Assembly: GCF_029784155.1 (NCBI RefSeq)
Contig: NC_073692.1
Span: forward strand, 428,649,324-428,713,323
Length of the DNA stretch: 64,000 bases
From: Uranotaenia lowii
Lineage: Eukaryota; Arthropoda; Insecta; Diptera; Culicidae
Direction: 5' to 3'
Part shown: positions 23,928 through 52,494 of the stretch, piece after piece
Numbering within the stretch: position 1 is the first letter of the stretch
Layout of the letters: each line of letters begins with the position of its first letter
Position numbers and translations under genes: made by a program
Notes under the pieces: model-generated
Database searches by the model: none
Seen by the model: the letters and a program-made list of their open reading frames with translations, nothing else
Told to the model about the DNA's origin: nothing

Positions 23928-25173
23928 CACAATGGAAAAAATGTGTATAAACCACGAAAAAATTCAATATCTTTCCTTCTACAGGAAACAAATCTTTGTA
24001 AAAATACTTTCATATAGTGGAAATGTCCGGAAATCGATTGAACTTAGTTTCAGACGCCGCACGAGCTTAAGAACGGAGATAAAGTGACTTTTAGGCCCCT
24101 AATTCACCCATTTGTTCTGTAAACAATCCGTAAAAATACAATTCTAGGCTTGAATTTTTTTTGCAAAAATAGACCTATCATGTGTGATTTTTTCGAGAAA
24201 TCGAAAGAAGGCTGTTTGAGCAACAGTACGCTTCGGAAATGAAGTTATGGCTGATTTTACACTCGATTCCCCTATATTTATTAATTAATTATGAAAAAAA
24301 AGTTCGACCTTCAAAATCTTTAAACCAAATGAGACTTTTCTTGTTTGATTTTTTTTCCAAGGAATCGAATTAAGCCTATTTGAGTCACCGCGCGCTTTGG
24401 AAAATGGAGTTATGACAGTTTACCCCTCAATTCTCCTACATTTTTCAAATAGTTAAGAAAAAGCATGTTCGGACTTAAAGCTTTTGGAGCAAATAGAATG
24501 TTTATATCTTATGTGATTTTTTCGAGGAACCTAACAAAGACTATTTTAGCCATCGCACGCATTGAAACAGGAATTATGGCTGTTGAACCCTCAATTCCCA
24601 ACATATTTCATAAAGTTGAAAAAACGCATGTTCGGACTCGAAAATTCGGCACCAAATGAGATTTATCTTGTGTGATTTTTCCGAGCAATCGAATGAATGC
24701 TGTTTGAACCACCACATGCTTCAAAAAATGAAGTTGTGTCTGTTTTTACCCTCAACATCACTACATTTTTCAAATAGTTAAGAAAAAGCATCTTCGGAAT
24801 TGAATATTTTGAACCAAATAATTGAAAAATTTAAGGGAATTGAGGTTAAAAACACCTTTTACACCATTTTCCGATGCGTGCAGTGACTCAAACAGCCTTC
24901 TTTTTATTCCTCGAAAAAATCACACAAGATAGGTCTGTTTTTGATCAGTAACTTAAAGCTCAAATTAGTTTTTTTCTGAATTGTTTGAAAAAAAAAATAG
25001 AGGAATTAGGGGTTAAAAAGGCACTATATCTCCATTCGTTTGCTTATTCGGCATCTTAAACTACGTTTAATCGATTCTCCGGACTAAAGGAAAGTATTTG
25101 TCAAAGATTTGTTTCGTGTGGGAGGGAAGATATTGAATTTCTTCGCGGTTTATACACTTTTTTCCCCATTGTG
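23928..25173. mobile_element. Foldback element with subterminal tandem repeats
   Basis: CACAATGGAAAAAATGTGTA at 23928 is inverted at the right end (CCATTGTG ends at 25173). The two arms match for about 190 bp, with scattered differences. A ~160-bp unit containing TGTGATTTTTTCGAG occurs in tandem inside the left part (near 24183, 24340, 24511 and 24668) and once inverted in the right arm near 24910. Long arms built from tandem units are typical of Drosophila FB-type elements. The near-duplicates TTGTTCAGTT (23917-23926) and TTGTTTAGTT (25176-25185) could be a 9-10-bp target duplication, but they do not abut the visible ends exactly. There is no transposase. Confidence 0.75.
24178..24840. repeat. 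~160-bp tandem repeat inside the foldback element
   Basis: Four diverged units each contain, in order, a TGTGATTTTTTCGAG-like block, a GAATCGAA block, a TGTTTGAG(C/T)CACC block with a TGAAGTTATGGCTGTTT-like segment, and a CAAATAGTTAAGAAAAAGCA-like end. Spacing is 157-171 bp. The Met-started open frame at 24465-24659 is an accident of the repeat. Confidence 0.75.
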
Positions 25174-25204
25174 TATTGTTTAGTTATTTTAGTAAATTTA
25201 GTTC

Positions 25205-27543
25205 GCACTAACCCGACATAAATTGAAACGATAGTATACGGGTCGTTCACTTCATTACAAATTCTGCTGACCATTCCAAACATCGAATTTGCTTTGGCTA
25301 CCACTTGCTCTATGTGCTTAGAGAAATTCAGTTCTCTATCTATCTCCACTCCAAGATCTTGTAACCACGGGCTAGCCTACTGCTCAGCGGAGCAAGAACC
25401 CCCCTCTAGCCTCAGGGTCGGCACTCTTAAAAGGAATCGCGGAATCAAGGAAACACTTTAGATCGGTTAAGAGAACTCCCACTTTATTTTCCCGAAAACG
25501 TAAAGCACTAACGTGACACTGGGCGAATGGCTTTTTGGTTGTTCACTCCCCCGATATGAGGGTTTTCCCCAAGGAATTTAAATGGTCCTACCTCGTGTTG
25601 CGGTGGTGACAATGGTGCCGTGACGGTGTTGTGGGTTGGCTTCGGCTCGATAACCTTCTCGCGTCTTCCCGACGGCTGGTGACAGGGATCCAAGGATCTC
25701 TTGGTGGGTTGTAGCGACGACGGACGAAGCACGCTGGGTATCGGCTGGTAGTTCACGACCTTTCGCAGTTTAGGTGGAGCGGATTGGCGGTTCCCTGGAT
25801 GGCGACCTCAAGGGCAAACCTTCGGTGGATCGACCGGTGGAGCTGATGTTGTTGTTCAGCCAAAAATTACGGGGTCCTAAGGCACATGATGGGATACGGA
25901 AATGGATTAGTCGGACGCCGGGTACGGGGTTCAAAATGGCGGTTACCTGGTTAAAAGGTGTGTCCCAGATAACTTGCTGGGTTGCCTACTGGCTTTGTGC
26001 GGTTGTGTGGTATGGTGAAGTCGACGTCTCGAGCTTACGGATCCAAATGAGCCTATTTCTTAGCAAGGCTATTGACCCCGTACTCCGGTCATAGACATTT
26101 GAGGTCCGTCCAGTAATTCCTCCCATCATGTCCTGTTACGCTTCGATGCGTTAGCGTTACCGTTACCATAACGCGTCCTTCAGCTCCACCTGGTGTCGAC
26201 TAGCGCTCTGTTGACCTGATCACGCCGCCTCTACGCGTTCGGTATCTTGGAGTGGTCATTCTCCGTTCCTCCCCAAAGCACCTCCTTGAATCTTGATGGT
26301 GTTTTTCGCAATTTAAACTATGATTCTCACTACACTAAACGGTAAACTAACGCACTGGTTACAATCTTTTACCGACGTCTTTCTAGTAACGATCAAGCTG
26401 TTTTCGAGGCTATACTCATAGACTATGTCCGATGTTTTCCGAGAAAATGAAATAACGCTACATTTCGATGCGTTAATTTTCAATCCATAGTTTCTGCAAC
26501 ATTCTGAAAATCGGTACAAAGCGTTTTGCAGAATCAAACAATCTTTCTGGTCACGAACAGGAAGAAATATCTTCAAATCATCAGCGTATATCAGCACGAA
26601 CACGTCGTGCAGAGCTTCGGGAAACTCGTTCATAACAGTGATGAAAAGAAGAGGTCCCAAGTGACTCCCTTGTGGTACACCACTGTTAACCGAGAATGCA
26701 CCAGATCTGACATTTCCCAGCTTCACGTACTGAACTCTTTCAATAAGGTAAGAATGTATCCATTTAAGGCAGTTACCAGCAATTCCATTCTTGCAAAGTA
26801 CGGAAAGAAGAGCATTGATCTCGACCACATCAAATGCTTTCGACATGTCCGTGTATATAGTGTCGACTTGAAGTCCTCGCATCTGTGAAGTTCGCGATAC
26901 AAATTCACCAAGATTTGTCACGGTCGACCGCCGTCTCAGAAAACCATGTTGAACGTCCGACATTTTCCTCTCCAGCCAAGGGTACATTTGGTCGTAAACG
27001 ATGCTCTCAAAAAGCTTTGGTATGGCAGACAGTATTGCCACTCCACGATAATTTACAACTAAAAGTTTAGAAGAACTTTTATGTATCGGTACGATGTGCG
27101 AAATCTTCCAAAACTTCGAACAAATTCCTTCGTGAAGTGAGTCTGAGAACAGGCGGTATAAGGGTGCTTCGAGTCCGTTTACACACTTTCTAAGGACCGA
27201 GTTCGGTAAGCCATCGGGACCACTACCTTTGGATTCATCGAGCATTATAATTTTCTCTCTGACCTCTAACATCGATATTGTTAGCTCAGGAATAACTTCT
27301 TCTGGAAATTGATATTCTTGATCACTTGGTACATTATTCGAGCAGTATACACTTCGAAAATAATTTGCAAATAGTTCTGATGCATCTTTCGAATTATCTG
27401 CTTTATCAGTGTGATATGAAACATTTTTCGGTATTAAGTTTGATTTGCGCTTGGAATTAACATATTTCCAGAAATTTTTCGGTTCAGTTTGGATATTTCT
27501 TTGAAGATTTTCAAGGTACTTTTGTTTATTTTGCTTTATTCTC
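25205..27543 (-). pseudogene. Jockey-like non-LTR retrotransposon, reverse transcriptase relic (copy 2)
   Basis: Read on the minus strand, an open frame runs from 27543 to 26368 without a stop and continues from 25359 to about 25205 after the solo LTR is removed. It contains KGSGPDGLPN, PIHKSSSKL, MSKAFDVVEI, SGVPQGSHLGPLLF and the catalytic YADD (26588-26577). The C-terminal thumb block with NSMFGMV follows. The frame is far better preserved than copy 1 (11640-13490, same family), so it is probably younger. It lacks the endonuclease and gag-like ORF1 (5' truncation near 27543). It also lacks everything after the thumb region, where copy 1 continues but this copy gives way to unrelated sequence. 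It is split by an LTR insertion and cannot be functional. Confidence 0.9.
25360..26363 (-). mobile_element. Solo LTR of an LTR retrotransposon
   Basis: A 1004-bp segment begins TGTAACCA and ends TGGTTACA, giving the canonical TG...CA with inverted ends. It is flanked by the 4-bp duplication ATCT (25356-25359 and 26364-26367). Deleting it plus one ATCT restores the interrupted reverse transcriptase frame exactly (SVKD joined to LGVE, as in copy 1). An AATAAA signal on the minus strand (25488-25483) sits about 120 bp from the minus-strand 3' end, fitting U3-R-U5 order on that strand. It is clearly more GC-rich than its surroundings. There is no internal region, so recombination between two LTRs is the likely origin. 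The 4-bp duplication suggests a gypsy/mdg-type element, but the family is not proven. Confidence 0.88.
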
Positions 27544-27885
27544 TAACATTTTTGTGTCGTTTTCTAGTCATTCAGTACCGGTATATATATATTTTTTAAA
27601 CAATTTTCTGCCACTTTTTTACTACATTGTTTTTATTTTGCGTTATTTTCAAATCATTTTCATTTGATTTTTGCAATATTTTACGGTTCTTTGTGCCGTT
27701 TAGTGTCATTTTTGTATCATTTGAAAGCCATGTTATTTAATTTTCGAACTGTACATTTGTTTTTTTTTGCCTGTTTTTATGTGTAGTAATTTATGAGAAT
27801 TTTGATGACATTTTTGATGAACGAAATTTTAATGATATTTTAATGAAATTTTCATGAAGTTTTAATGAAATTTTAATGACATTTT
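27544..27885. repeat. Degenerate edge of the 9-bp array
   Basis: The T-rich tract has irregularly spaced GTCATTTTTGT, ATCATTTG, TTTTGATGACATTTTTGATG and AATGAAATTTTAATGA words. It passes gradually into perfect TTTTTGTCA units at about 27886. It looks like an eroded flank of the array rather than a separate feature. Confidence 0.6.
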
Positions 27886-30800
27886 TTCACATTTTTGTCA
27901 TTGTTGTCATTGTTGTCATTTTTGTCATTTTTGTCATTTTTGTCATTTTTGTCATTTTTGTCATTTTTGCCATTTTTGTCATTTTTGTCATTTTTGTCAT
28001 TTTTGTCATTTTTGTCATTTTTGTCATTTTTGTCATTTTTGTCATTTTTGTCATTTTTGTCATTTTTGTCATTTTTGTCATTTTTGTCATTTTTGTCATT
28101 TTTGTCATTTTTGTCATTTTTGTCATTTTTGTCATTTTTGTCATTTTTGTCATTTTTGTCATTTTTGTCATTTTTGTCATTTTTGTCATTTTTGTCATTT
28201 TTGTCATTTTTGTCATTTTTGTCATTTTTGTCATTTTTGTCATTTTTGTCATTTTTGTCATTTTTGTCATTTTTGTCATTTTTGTCATTTTTGTCATTTT
28301 TGTCATTTTTGTCATTTTTGTCATTTTTGTCATTTTTGTCATTTTTGTCATTTTTGTCATTTTTGTCATTTTTGTCATTTTTGTCATTTTTGTCATTTTT
28401 GTCATTTTTGTCATTTTTGTCATTTTTGTCATTTTTGTCATTTTTGTCATTTTTGGTCATTTTTGGTCATTTTTGTCATTTTTGTCATTTTTGTCATTTT
28501 TGTCATTTTTGTCATTTTTGTTATTTTTGTCATTTTTGTCATTTTTGTCATTTTTGTCATTTTTGTCATTTTTGTCATTTTTGTCATTTTTGTCATTTTT
28601 GTCATTTTTGTCATTTTTGTCATTTTTGTCATTTTTGTCATTTTTGTCATTTTTGTCATTTTTGTCATTTTTGTCATTTTTGTCATTTTTGTCATTTTTG
28701 TCATTTTTGTCATTTTTGTCATTTTTGTCATTTTTGTCATTTTTGTCATTTTTGTCATTTTTGTCATTTTTGTCATTTTTGTCATTTTTGTCATTTTTGT
28801 CATTTTTGTCATTTTTGTCATTTTTGTCATTTTTGTCATTTTTGTCATTTTTGTCATTTTTGTCATTTTTGTCATTTTTGTCATTTTTGTCATTTTTGTC
28901 ATTTTTGCCATTTTTGTCATTTTTGTCATTTTTGTCATTTTTGTCATTTTTGCCATTTTTGTCATTTTTGTCATTTTTGTCATTTTTGTCATTTTTGTCA
29001 TTTTTGTCATTTTTGTCATTTTTGTCATTTTTGTCATTTTTGTCATTTTTGTCATTTTTGTCATTTTTGTCATTTTTGTCATTTTTGTCATTTTTGTCAT
29101 TTTTGTCATTTTTGTCATTTTTGTCATTTTTGTCATTTTTGTCATTTTTGTCATTTTTGTCATTTTTGTCATTTTTGTCATTTTTGTCATTTTTGTCATT
29201 TTTGTCATTTTTGTCATTTTTGTCATTTTTGTCATTTTTGTCATTTTTGTCATTTTTGTCATTTTTGTCATTTTTGTCATTTTTGTCATTTTTGTCATTT
29301 TTGTCATTTTTGTCATTTTTGTCATTTTTGTCATTTTTGTCATTTTTGTCATTTTTGTCATTTTTGTCATTTTTGTCATTTTTGTCATTTTTGTCATTTT
29401 TGTCATTTTTGTCATTTTTGTCATTTTTGTCATTTTTGTCATTTTTGTCATTTTTGTCATTTTTGTCATTTTTGTCATTTTTGTCATTTTTGTCATTTTT
29501 GTCATTTTTGTCATTTTTGTCATTTTTGTCATTTTTGTCATTTTTGTCATTTTTGTCATTTTTGTCATTTTTGTCATTTTTGTCATTTTTGTCATTTTTG
29601 TCATTTTTGTCATTTTTGTCATTTTTGTCATTTTTGTCATTTTTGTCATTTTTGTCATTTTTGTCATTTTTGTCATTTTTGTCATTTTTGTCATTTTTGT
29701 CATTTTTGTCATTTTTGTCATTTTTGTCATTTTTGTCATTTTTGTCATTTTTGTCATTTTTGTCATTTTTGTCATTTTTGTCATTTTTGTCATTTTTGTC
29801 ATTTTTGTCATTTTTGTCATTTTTGTCATTTTTGTCATTTTTGTCATTTTTGTCATTTTTGTCATTTTTGTCATTTTTGTCATTTTTGTCATTTTTGTCA
29901 TTTTTGTCATTTTTGTCATTTTTGTCATTTTTGTCATTTTTGTCATTTTTGTCATTTTTGTCATTTTTGTCATTTTTGTCATTTTTGTCATTTTTGTCAT
30001 TTTTGTCATTTTTGTCATTTTTGTCATTTTTGTCATTTTTGTCATTTTTGTCATTTTTGTCATTTTTGTCATTTTTGTCATTTTTGTCATTTTTGTCATT
30101 TTTGTCATTTTTGTCATTTTTGTCATTTTTGTCATTTTTGTCATTTTTGTCATTTTTGTCATTTTTGTCATTTTTGTCATTTTTGTCATTTTTGTCATTT
30201 TTGTCATTTTTGTCATTTTTGTCATTTTTGTCATTTTTGTCATTTTTGTCATTTTTGTCATTTTTGTCATTTTTGTCATTTTTGTCATTTTTGTCATTTT
30301 TGTCATTTTTGTCATTTTTGTCATTTTTGTCATTTTTGTCATTTTTGTCATTTTTGTCATTTTTGTCATTTTTGTCATTTTTGTCATTTTTGTCATTTTT
30401 GTCATTTTTGTCATTTTTGTCATTTTTGTCATTTTTGTCATTTTTGTCATTTTTGTCATTTTTGTCATTTTTGTCATTTTTGTCATTTTTGTCATTTTTG
30501 TCATTTTTGTCATTTTTGTCATTTTTGTCATTTTTGTCATTTTTGTCATTTTTGTCATTTTTGTCATTTTTGTCATTTTTGTCATTTTTGTCATTTTTGT
30601 CATTTTTGTCATTTTTGTCATTTTTGTCATTTTTGTCATTTTTGTCATTTTTGTCATTTTTGTCATTTTTGTCATTTTTGTCATTTTTGTCATTTTTGTC
30701 ATTTTTGTCATTTTTGTCATTTTTGTCATTTTTGTCATTTTTGTCATTTTTGTCATTTTTGTCATTTTTGTCATTTTTGTCATTTTTGTCATTTTTGTCA

Positions 30801-32262
30801 TTTTTGTCATTTTTGTCATTTTTGTCATTTTTGTCATTTTTGTCATTTTTGTCATTTTTGTCATTTTTGTCATTTTTGTCATTTTTGTCATTTTTGTCAT
30901 TTTTGTCATTTTTGTCATTTTTGTCATTTTTGTCATTTTTGTCATTTTTGTCATTTTTGTCATTTTTGTCATTTTTGTCATTTTTGTCATTTTTGTCATT
31001 TTTGTCATTTTTGTCATTTTTGTCATTTTTGTCATTTTTGTCATTTTTGTCATTTTTGTCATTTTTGTCATTTTTGTCATTTTTGTCATTTTTGTCATTT
31101 TTGTCATTTTTGTCATTTTTGTCATTTTTGTCATTTTTGTCATTTTTGTCATTTTTGTCATTTTTGTCATTTTTGTCATTTTTGTCATTTTTGTCATTTT
31201 TGTCATTTTTGTCATTTTTGTCATTTTTGTCATTTTTGTCATTTTTGTCATTTTTGTCATTTTTGTCATTTTTGTCATTTTTGTCATTTTTGTCATTTTT
31301 GTCATTTTTGTCATTTTTGTCATTTTTGTCATTTTTGTCATTTTTGTCATTTTTGTCATTTTTGTCATTTTTGTCATTTTTGTCATTTTTGTCATTTTTG
31401 TCATTTTTGTCATTTTTGTCATTTTTGTCATTTTTGTCATTTTTGTCATTTTTGTCATTTTTGTCATTTTTGTCATTTTTGTCATTTTTGTCATTTTTGT
31501 CATTTTTGTCATTTTTGTCATTTTTGTCATTTTTGTCATTTTTGTCATTTTTGTCATTTTTGTCATTTTTGTCATTTTTGTCATTTTTGTCATTTTTGTC
31601 ATTTTTGTCATTTTTGTCATTTTTGTCATTTTTGTCATTTTTGTCATTTTTGTCATTTTTGTCATTTTTGTCATTTTTGTCATTTTTGTCATTTTTGTCA
31701 TTTTTGTCATTTTTGTCATTTTTGTCATTTTTGTCATTTTTGTCATTTTTGTCATTTTTGTCATTTTTGTCATTTTTGTCATTTTTGTCATTTTTGTCAT
31801 TTTTGTCATTTTTGTCATTTTTGTCATTTTTGTCATTTTTGTCATTTTTGTCATTTTTGTCATTTTTGTCATTTTTGTCATTTTTGTCATTTTTGTCATT
31901 TTTGTCATTTTTGTCATTTTTGTCATTTTTGTCATTTTTGTCATTTTTGTCATTTTTGTCATTTTTTTCATTTTTTTCATTTTTTTCATTTTTGTCATTT
32001 TTGTCATTTTTGTCATTTTTGTCATTTTTGTCATTTTTGTCATTTTTGTCATTTTTGTCATTTTTGTCATTTTTGTCATTTTTGTCATTTTTGTCATTTT
32101 TGTCATTTTTGTCATTTTTGTCATTTTTGGCTATTTGTCATTTTTTCATTTTGTCATTTTTGTCATTTTTGTCATTTTTGTCATTTTTGTCATTTTTGCC
32201 ATATTTGTCATTTTTGTCATTTTTGTCTTTTTTTTGGTCATTTTTGTCGTTTTTGCTTATAA
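27886..32262. repeat. 4.4-kb 9-bp tandem array, unit TTTTTGTCA (complement of ATGACAAAA)
   Basis: About 485 copies, almost all identical. Variants are single GCCA units at 27969, 28907 and 28950, one TTATTTTTG unit at 28521, two 10-mers with TTTTTGGTCA near 28455, three consecutive TTTTTTTCA units near 31962-31985, and a degenerate 3' edge from 32127. All three + frames are open because the unit has no stop in any of them, giving apparent proteins of more than 1,200 residues on both strands. These are artefacts. The next recognised exon begins 900 bp downstream. Length may be misassembled. Confidence 0.97.
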
Positions 32263-33163
32263 ATTAAGAGTGACTCAATAAGATATGTATGACAAAAAAT
32301 AATTTTATTCGACAATTTTACATTGAAATCATCATAATTTTTTGTGAACGTTTTAGCATGGATGTATTCAGGATTTCTCATAACGCCTATGAGTAGGCAA
32401 TCACTTCAGTAGGAAGAATAAATAAAAGAAAAAATGAGTTCGTTATTCATTCGATACATATTTTTATGTACCGTATTTCATTCGCCTTAACAGCTTACCT
32501 TCATATCTTGGAGAATGAATCGCAATACTCGAGAACATACAGGACTGCTAGCCAAATCTGTCGACTGTGAAAATTTATTTCTCTAAGCCAACCCACGCAA
32601 TAGCATTGCCCTATTTAAAATCAGTATCGATACTCGCCAGATAGGTCTCGAAAATGTCCATATATTTCGCTCCTATCGGATGTCAACTAAAACATACCAA
32701 GATACCAAATCTGACCCCTTAACACAAATCTCGGTGCACCCCGGTTCTGAGGTTTTATTTCCGTTTTGCACTAAATTCTGCTACCCGCCTTTATAATCTG
32801 ATGGCACATTCGAGCCCAATATCGAACCCAAACCAAACCATAACATAACAGACACATTCCGGTGCCATTCGTTACGGTTCGACATTTCGTGGGGGTAGAT
32901 AGTGAAAGTTTTTTTTCCAGAAAATTAATCGGTGTGACTTAATAAGGAAGGTTTAAATTTTCAGTTGGAATGATTCCAAATTTAACACTTTATTTATTTT
33001 ATACTATGATGTACGAAATTCAAAAATATGCTTTCACAATTGTTTGAAAAAAGTGGTAACCTATTGAGTTCCAGGAAAAATCATTAAAGTCTATCATTTG
33101 CTTCAATGAGTGTGTCTCAAATCTCAACACAAAACTAACGATACGATAACCTTTCTTCAACAG
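32263..33163 (+). other. End of the intron preceding the first visible kinase exon
   Basis: AT-rich non-coding DNA ends in a polypyrimidine-like stretch and CAG acceptor (CTTTCTTCAACAG, 33151-33163). Nothing else is recognised. Confidence 0.7.
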
Positions 33164-49479
<16,316 letters not shown>

Positions 49480-52461
49480 GGAATTCAGCGCTTGCATGGA
49501 CAACAGCATTACTAATTATTATTATTACCATTAATTATTATTAATTAATCAAACTGATATTGGTATGGAAATCCATTAGGGAATAGATATTACTTATATA
49601 TTGGCAACTGGCCAACTAGCACGGAATCGCAATACCAATAGACTCGAATGAAACCCCAATCTTTACCAATACAATATGCAAAGACTACCTTCGCCCATCT
49701 CTTGTGAATAGCTCAGCAATCCAAAGATACGGGATTCGTCGGAATCCCATTTTGGCGCTTCTTCAAACACTAAGCGACGTCATGTCTCTATGTGTGTGTT
49801 TGCGTACAAGTAACTAGAACAACAAAAACATAAATATTAATATTACATTATCATATGAAGACAACAAGACAAAAACCAAAAAAGAAACTTCGGATCCGTT
49901 TTCCAGAATTGATTAAACAAAAACCTCTGTTTTTCAGTCTTCCCTGTGCAAATTGACGACAAATTGACACCAAGAAGCAAGAGAACACACAGTCTTTACA
50001 TGATAACTTGCTCACAAAATTTTTCATCGTGCTGCTTTTTTGCCATGTTTTCCCGAAAGACTTTCGGCAAGCACCCACTACTTATCTTTAGTGATCATAC
50101 GCTTCTAGGATAGATTGAGTGTTGTCCTATCGCGAAGCGAGAAATTAAAAATAGACAAAAAAACGAAAAGAAAAAAAAATGAGCGAAAATCCAGGCCAAA
50201 TGAATCTTATAGTACTGTTATTTCTTCTAATACTGCACCTTGTTATCAACTATACACACACGTACACACCCCAGAGAAAAAAGGAAAAAAAATAACACCC
50301 ATCTTTTATATATGATAAGCCAGCGGATAAAGTGTGGTAACTTTTAACAAACAAAAATTCTTATAATATACAAAAAAAACAAGAAGAAAGGATTAAGAAA
50401 AAAAAGATTGATTCTATTTTAAAAAACAAATCCATAGATGTTGAAGATTATTGTAAGAGCAAAAAAGTACATAAGTCAGACGAAAATCAATCACATTCGT
50501 AATATTTGAACATTACATAGCAAACGCTTAGCTAAGCTAAGCGCAGAACGGAGATTGAAGAGAAGAAAATAATGAAGCACCACACTCACACAGGAAACTT
50601 GTAGGATACAATCAATGGACGGTCACTCTTAAGTGAAGTACCTAGTTTTGTGAAGCATGTTTTAGCTTAGCAATTTCCTTGCGAAAGATAAAAAGATATG
50701 CTCACTTTTTCATGCTTTTGCAGCTGTCATTTTCCCGTATCCCGTCAAATGGCGCTTTAAGCTTTCAAAGTGAAGGATCAGCCACTGGTCGGCAAAATTA
50801 ACATTTTTTTTTTTTTACGTGTTTAAAGATAGAACATCTAAATCCGACAAGTTTTAGAAATTTTACTATTCAATTGTTATATCCAGAATGCTGTGCTGAA
50901 AGGAGATCGCAGCAAGCCGTGCTCGAGAACAGAGGTGTTTTTTTTGTCGTTTACTCGTGAAACAAAAATGAAGTGACTTCTATCTATTTTGGGACTTACA
51001 ATTCGATCGATAAATTTTAAAATTGATTGAAATGTATCCAAATTACTCGCAGAGAAACGCAATTGGTGTTTTTATTGTGTGTGACAGATCGTGCGTGAAA
51101 AAAGAGTTATGTGCAGAATTTTGTGCATCCGTTGTGAATTGTCGTTATTTGGAAGTGGAAGGCTCTAAGTAGAAGAAAGAAAACTAAGAAACTGAATGCC
51201 TGAACGACATTTTCATTGGACTTGTTTACTTGTTTTTGCTTATCTTTTTACTAAGGTTAATGCAAAAAATTAATTGGCTGTGGATGTTTTGTGTTTGCAA
51301 GGAATAGGGACCGATTAATGAATATTTGAATGCAACTATATTCAAGATGACCGGATCCAGGAAAAATGAATAGGGAGACAGCACAGGAACCTTTCTCTTT
51401 GCAATGGAGTTTGGTGAGATTGTTTCTGTTTGAATTTTTACTATTCTTTTGCTTATCCATCCTGCTTGCCAAAAAGGATTTTCCATGAAAAAAATCCTTC
51501 CCCACCTTTCTGAATACAACACCTTAGGTCGTATGAGTTCTCTGCACCTGAAAAGTTCATGTTGTTGTATAAGATTACCCCCTTAATGTGTGCTGCATCC
51601 AGATACTTATTTTGGAATCTTTTGTTGGTTTTAATTATGAGTTGTAACTTGTGTATCAGCCAATGCAAGATGTATGTTGTCACCCAATGCTATGCTATAC
51701 TATATTCAGAATGCTGTTTTAAAACGAAAACTGCTTCAGAGCAAAGTGTTGCGATAGGACTGATGTAGCTTTAAACTGGTATCTATCCACATTTAATTCT
51801 AATTAGTTAACTCCTAGACTAATCAAGTGAACTGTCAAATCTTACCTCAGTGTCACATGATCATTTTCAAGTTATACCGAAAGTCATCTACCTACTGAAG
51901 CTGTTGGAGTTACTACCCTGAATTCCACAAGGTTTTACATAAAAAATATAGCTTACGAAATTGAAGTGTAATTGGTGGGAAGAATGACAGTGTTGTTAAA
52001 TTCCCGGAAAAAAAAATTTAAGTGTAATATGTTTATTAGAAATTCAGAGTATACAGGTATATCATTTTTTTTTTTTTTGATAATGATCTCTTTTTGATAT
52101 CTGAAAGTGCTAAACAGATTGCTCAGTGAGCGTTGTAAGTGTATGCAAGTGCTTAGAACTAGTTCCGTAACTGCACTCCCATCAGTCATCCATGGCCCGC
52201 GGGCCACATTCTGCCACGGCTGAATATTTGTGGTCATTGAAGCTCTTTTTGGAATAACCATGTTCTCAGAATTGAATGTTTTCCGTGGTTTAAATAATTA
52301 AAAAAAAAGTTCCTAAGTCTTCGTCCACTTCATTCTTCAAAAGATACAGGAACAAGGGGGAGATGAAGCGTGGAGTTCCCTACCAAACGCTTCTTATGAT
52401 AATATAGCTTTAGTTTATAAAATGTTTATGTTTGAAATGTACAGTTTAAATCAGAAATAAA
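49480..52461 (+). other. Probable PKC 3' untranslated region
   Basis: The region starts at the kinase stop codon. There is no further coding exon, and many A-rich blocks such as AAAACAAGAAGAAAGG occur on the transcribed strand. The first canonical AATAAA I find downstream lies at 52456-52461, but it is inside a dispersed repeat, so the true 3' end is uncertain. An ATTAAA near 50145 would be an earlier option. Open frames here overlap on both strands and are not convincing. Confidence 0.45.
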
Positions 52462-52490
52462 AACAAAAAAATGGATAGATCTCACCAGAA
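52290..52490. repeat. Dispersed repeat, copy 1
   Basis: CAGGAACAAGGGGGAGATGA, followed by AGCGTGGAGTTCCCTACC and AACGCTTC, at 52346-52395 is repeated at 54915-54965, and the similarity continues to the GATCTCACC segment. The two copies are in direct orientation about 2.57 kb apart. It is probably part of a mobile element, but no terminus is seen. Confidence 0.75.
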
Positions 52491-52494
52491 ACTT

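Noticed and set aside
27876..32281. Giant open frames (more than 1,200 codons) on both strands
   Set aside because: They are generated by a 9-bp repeat unit without stops and contain only tripeptide repeats; no start context, exon structure or domain.
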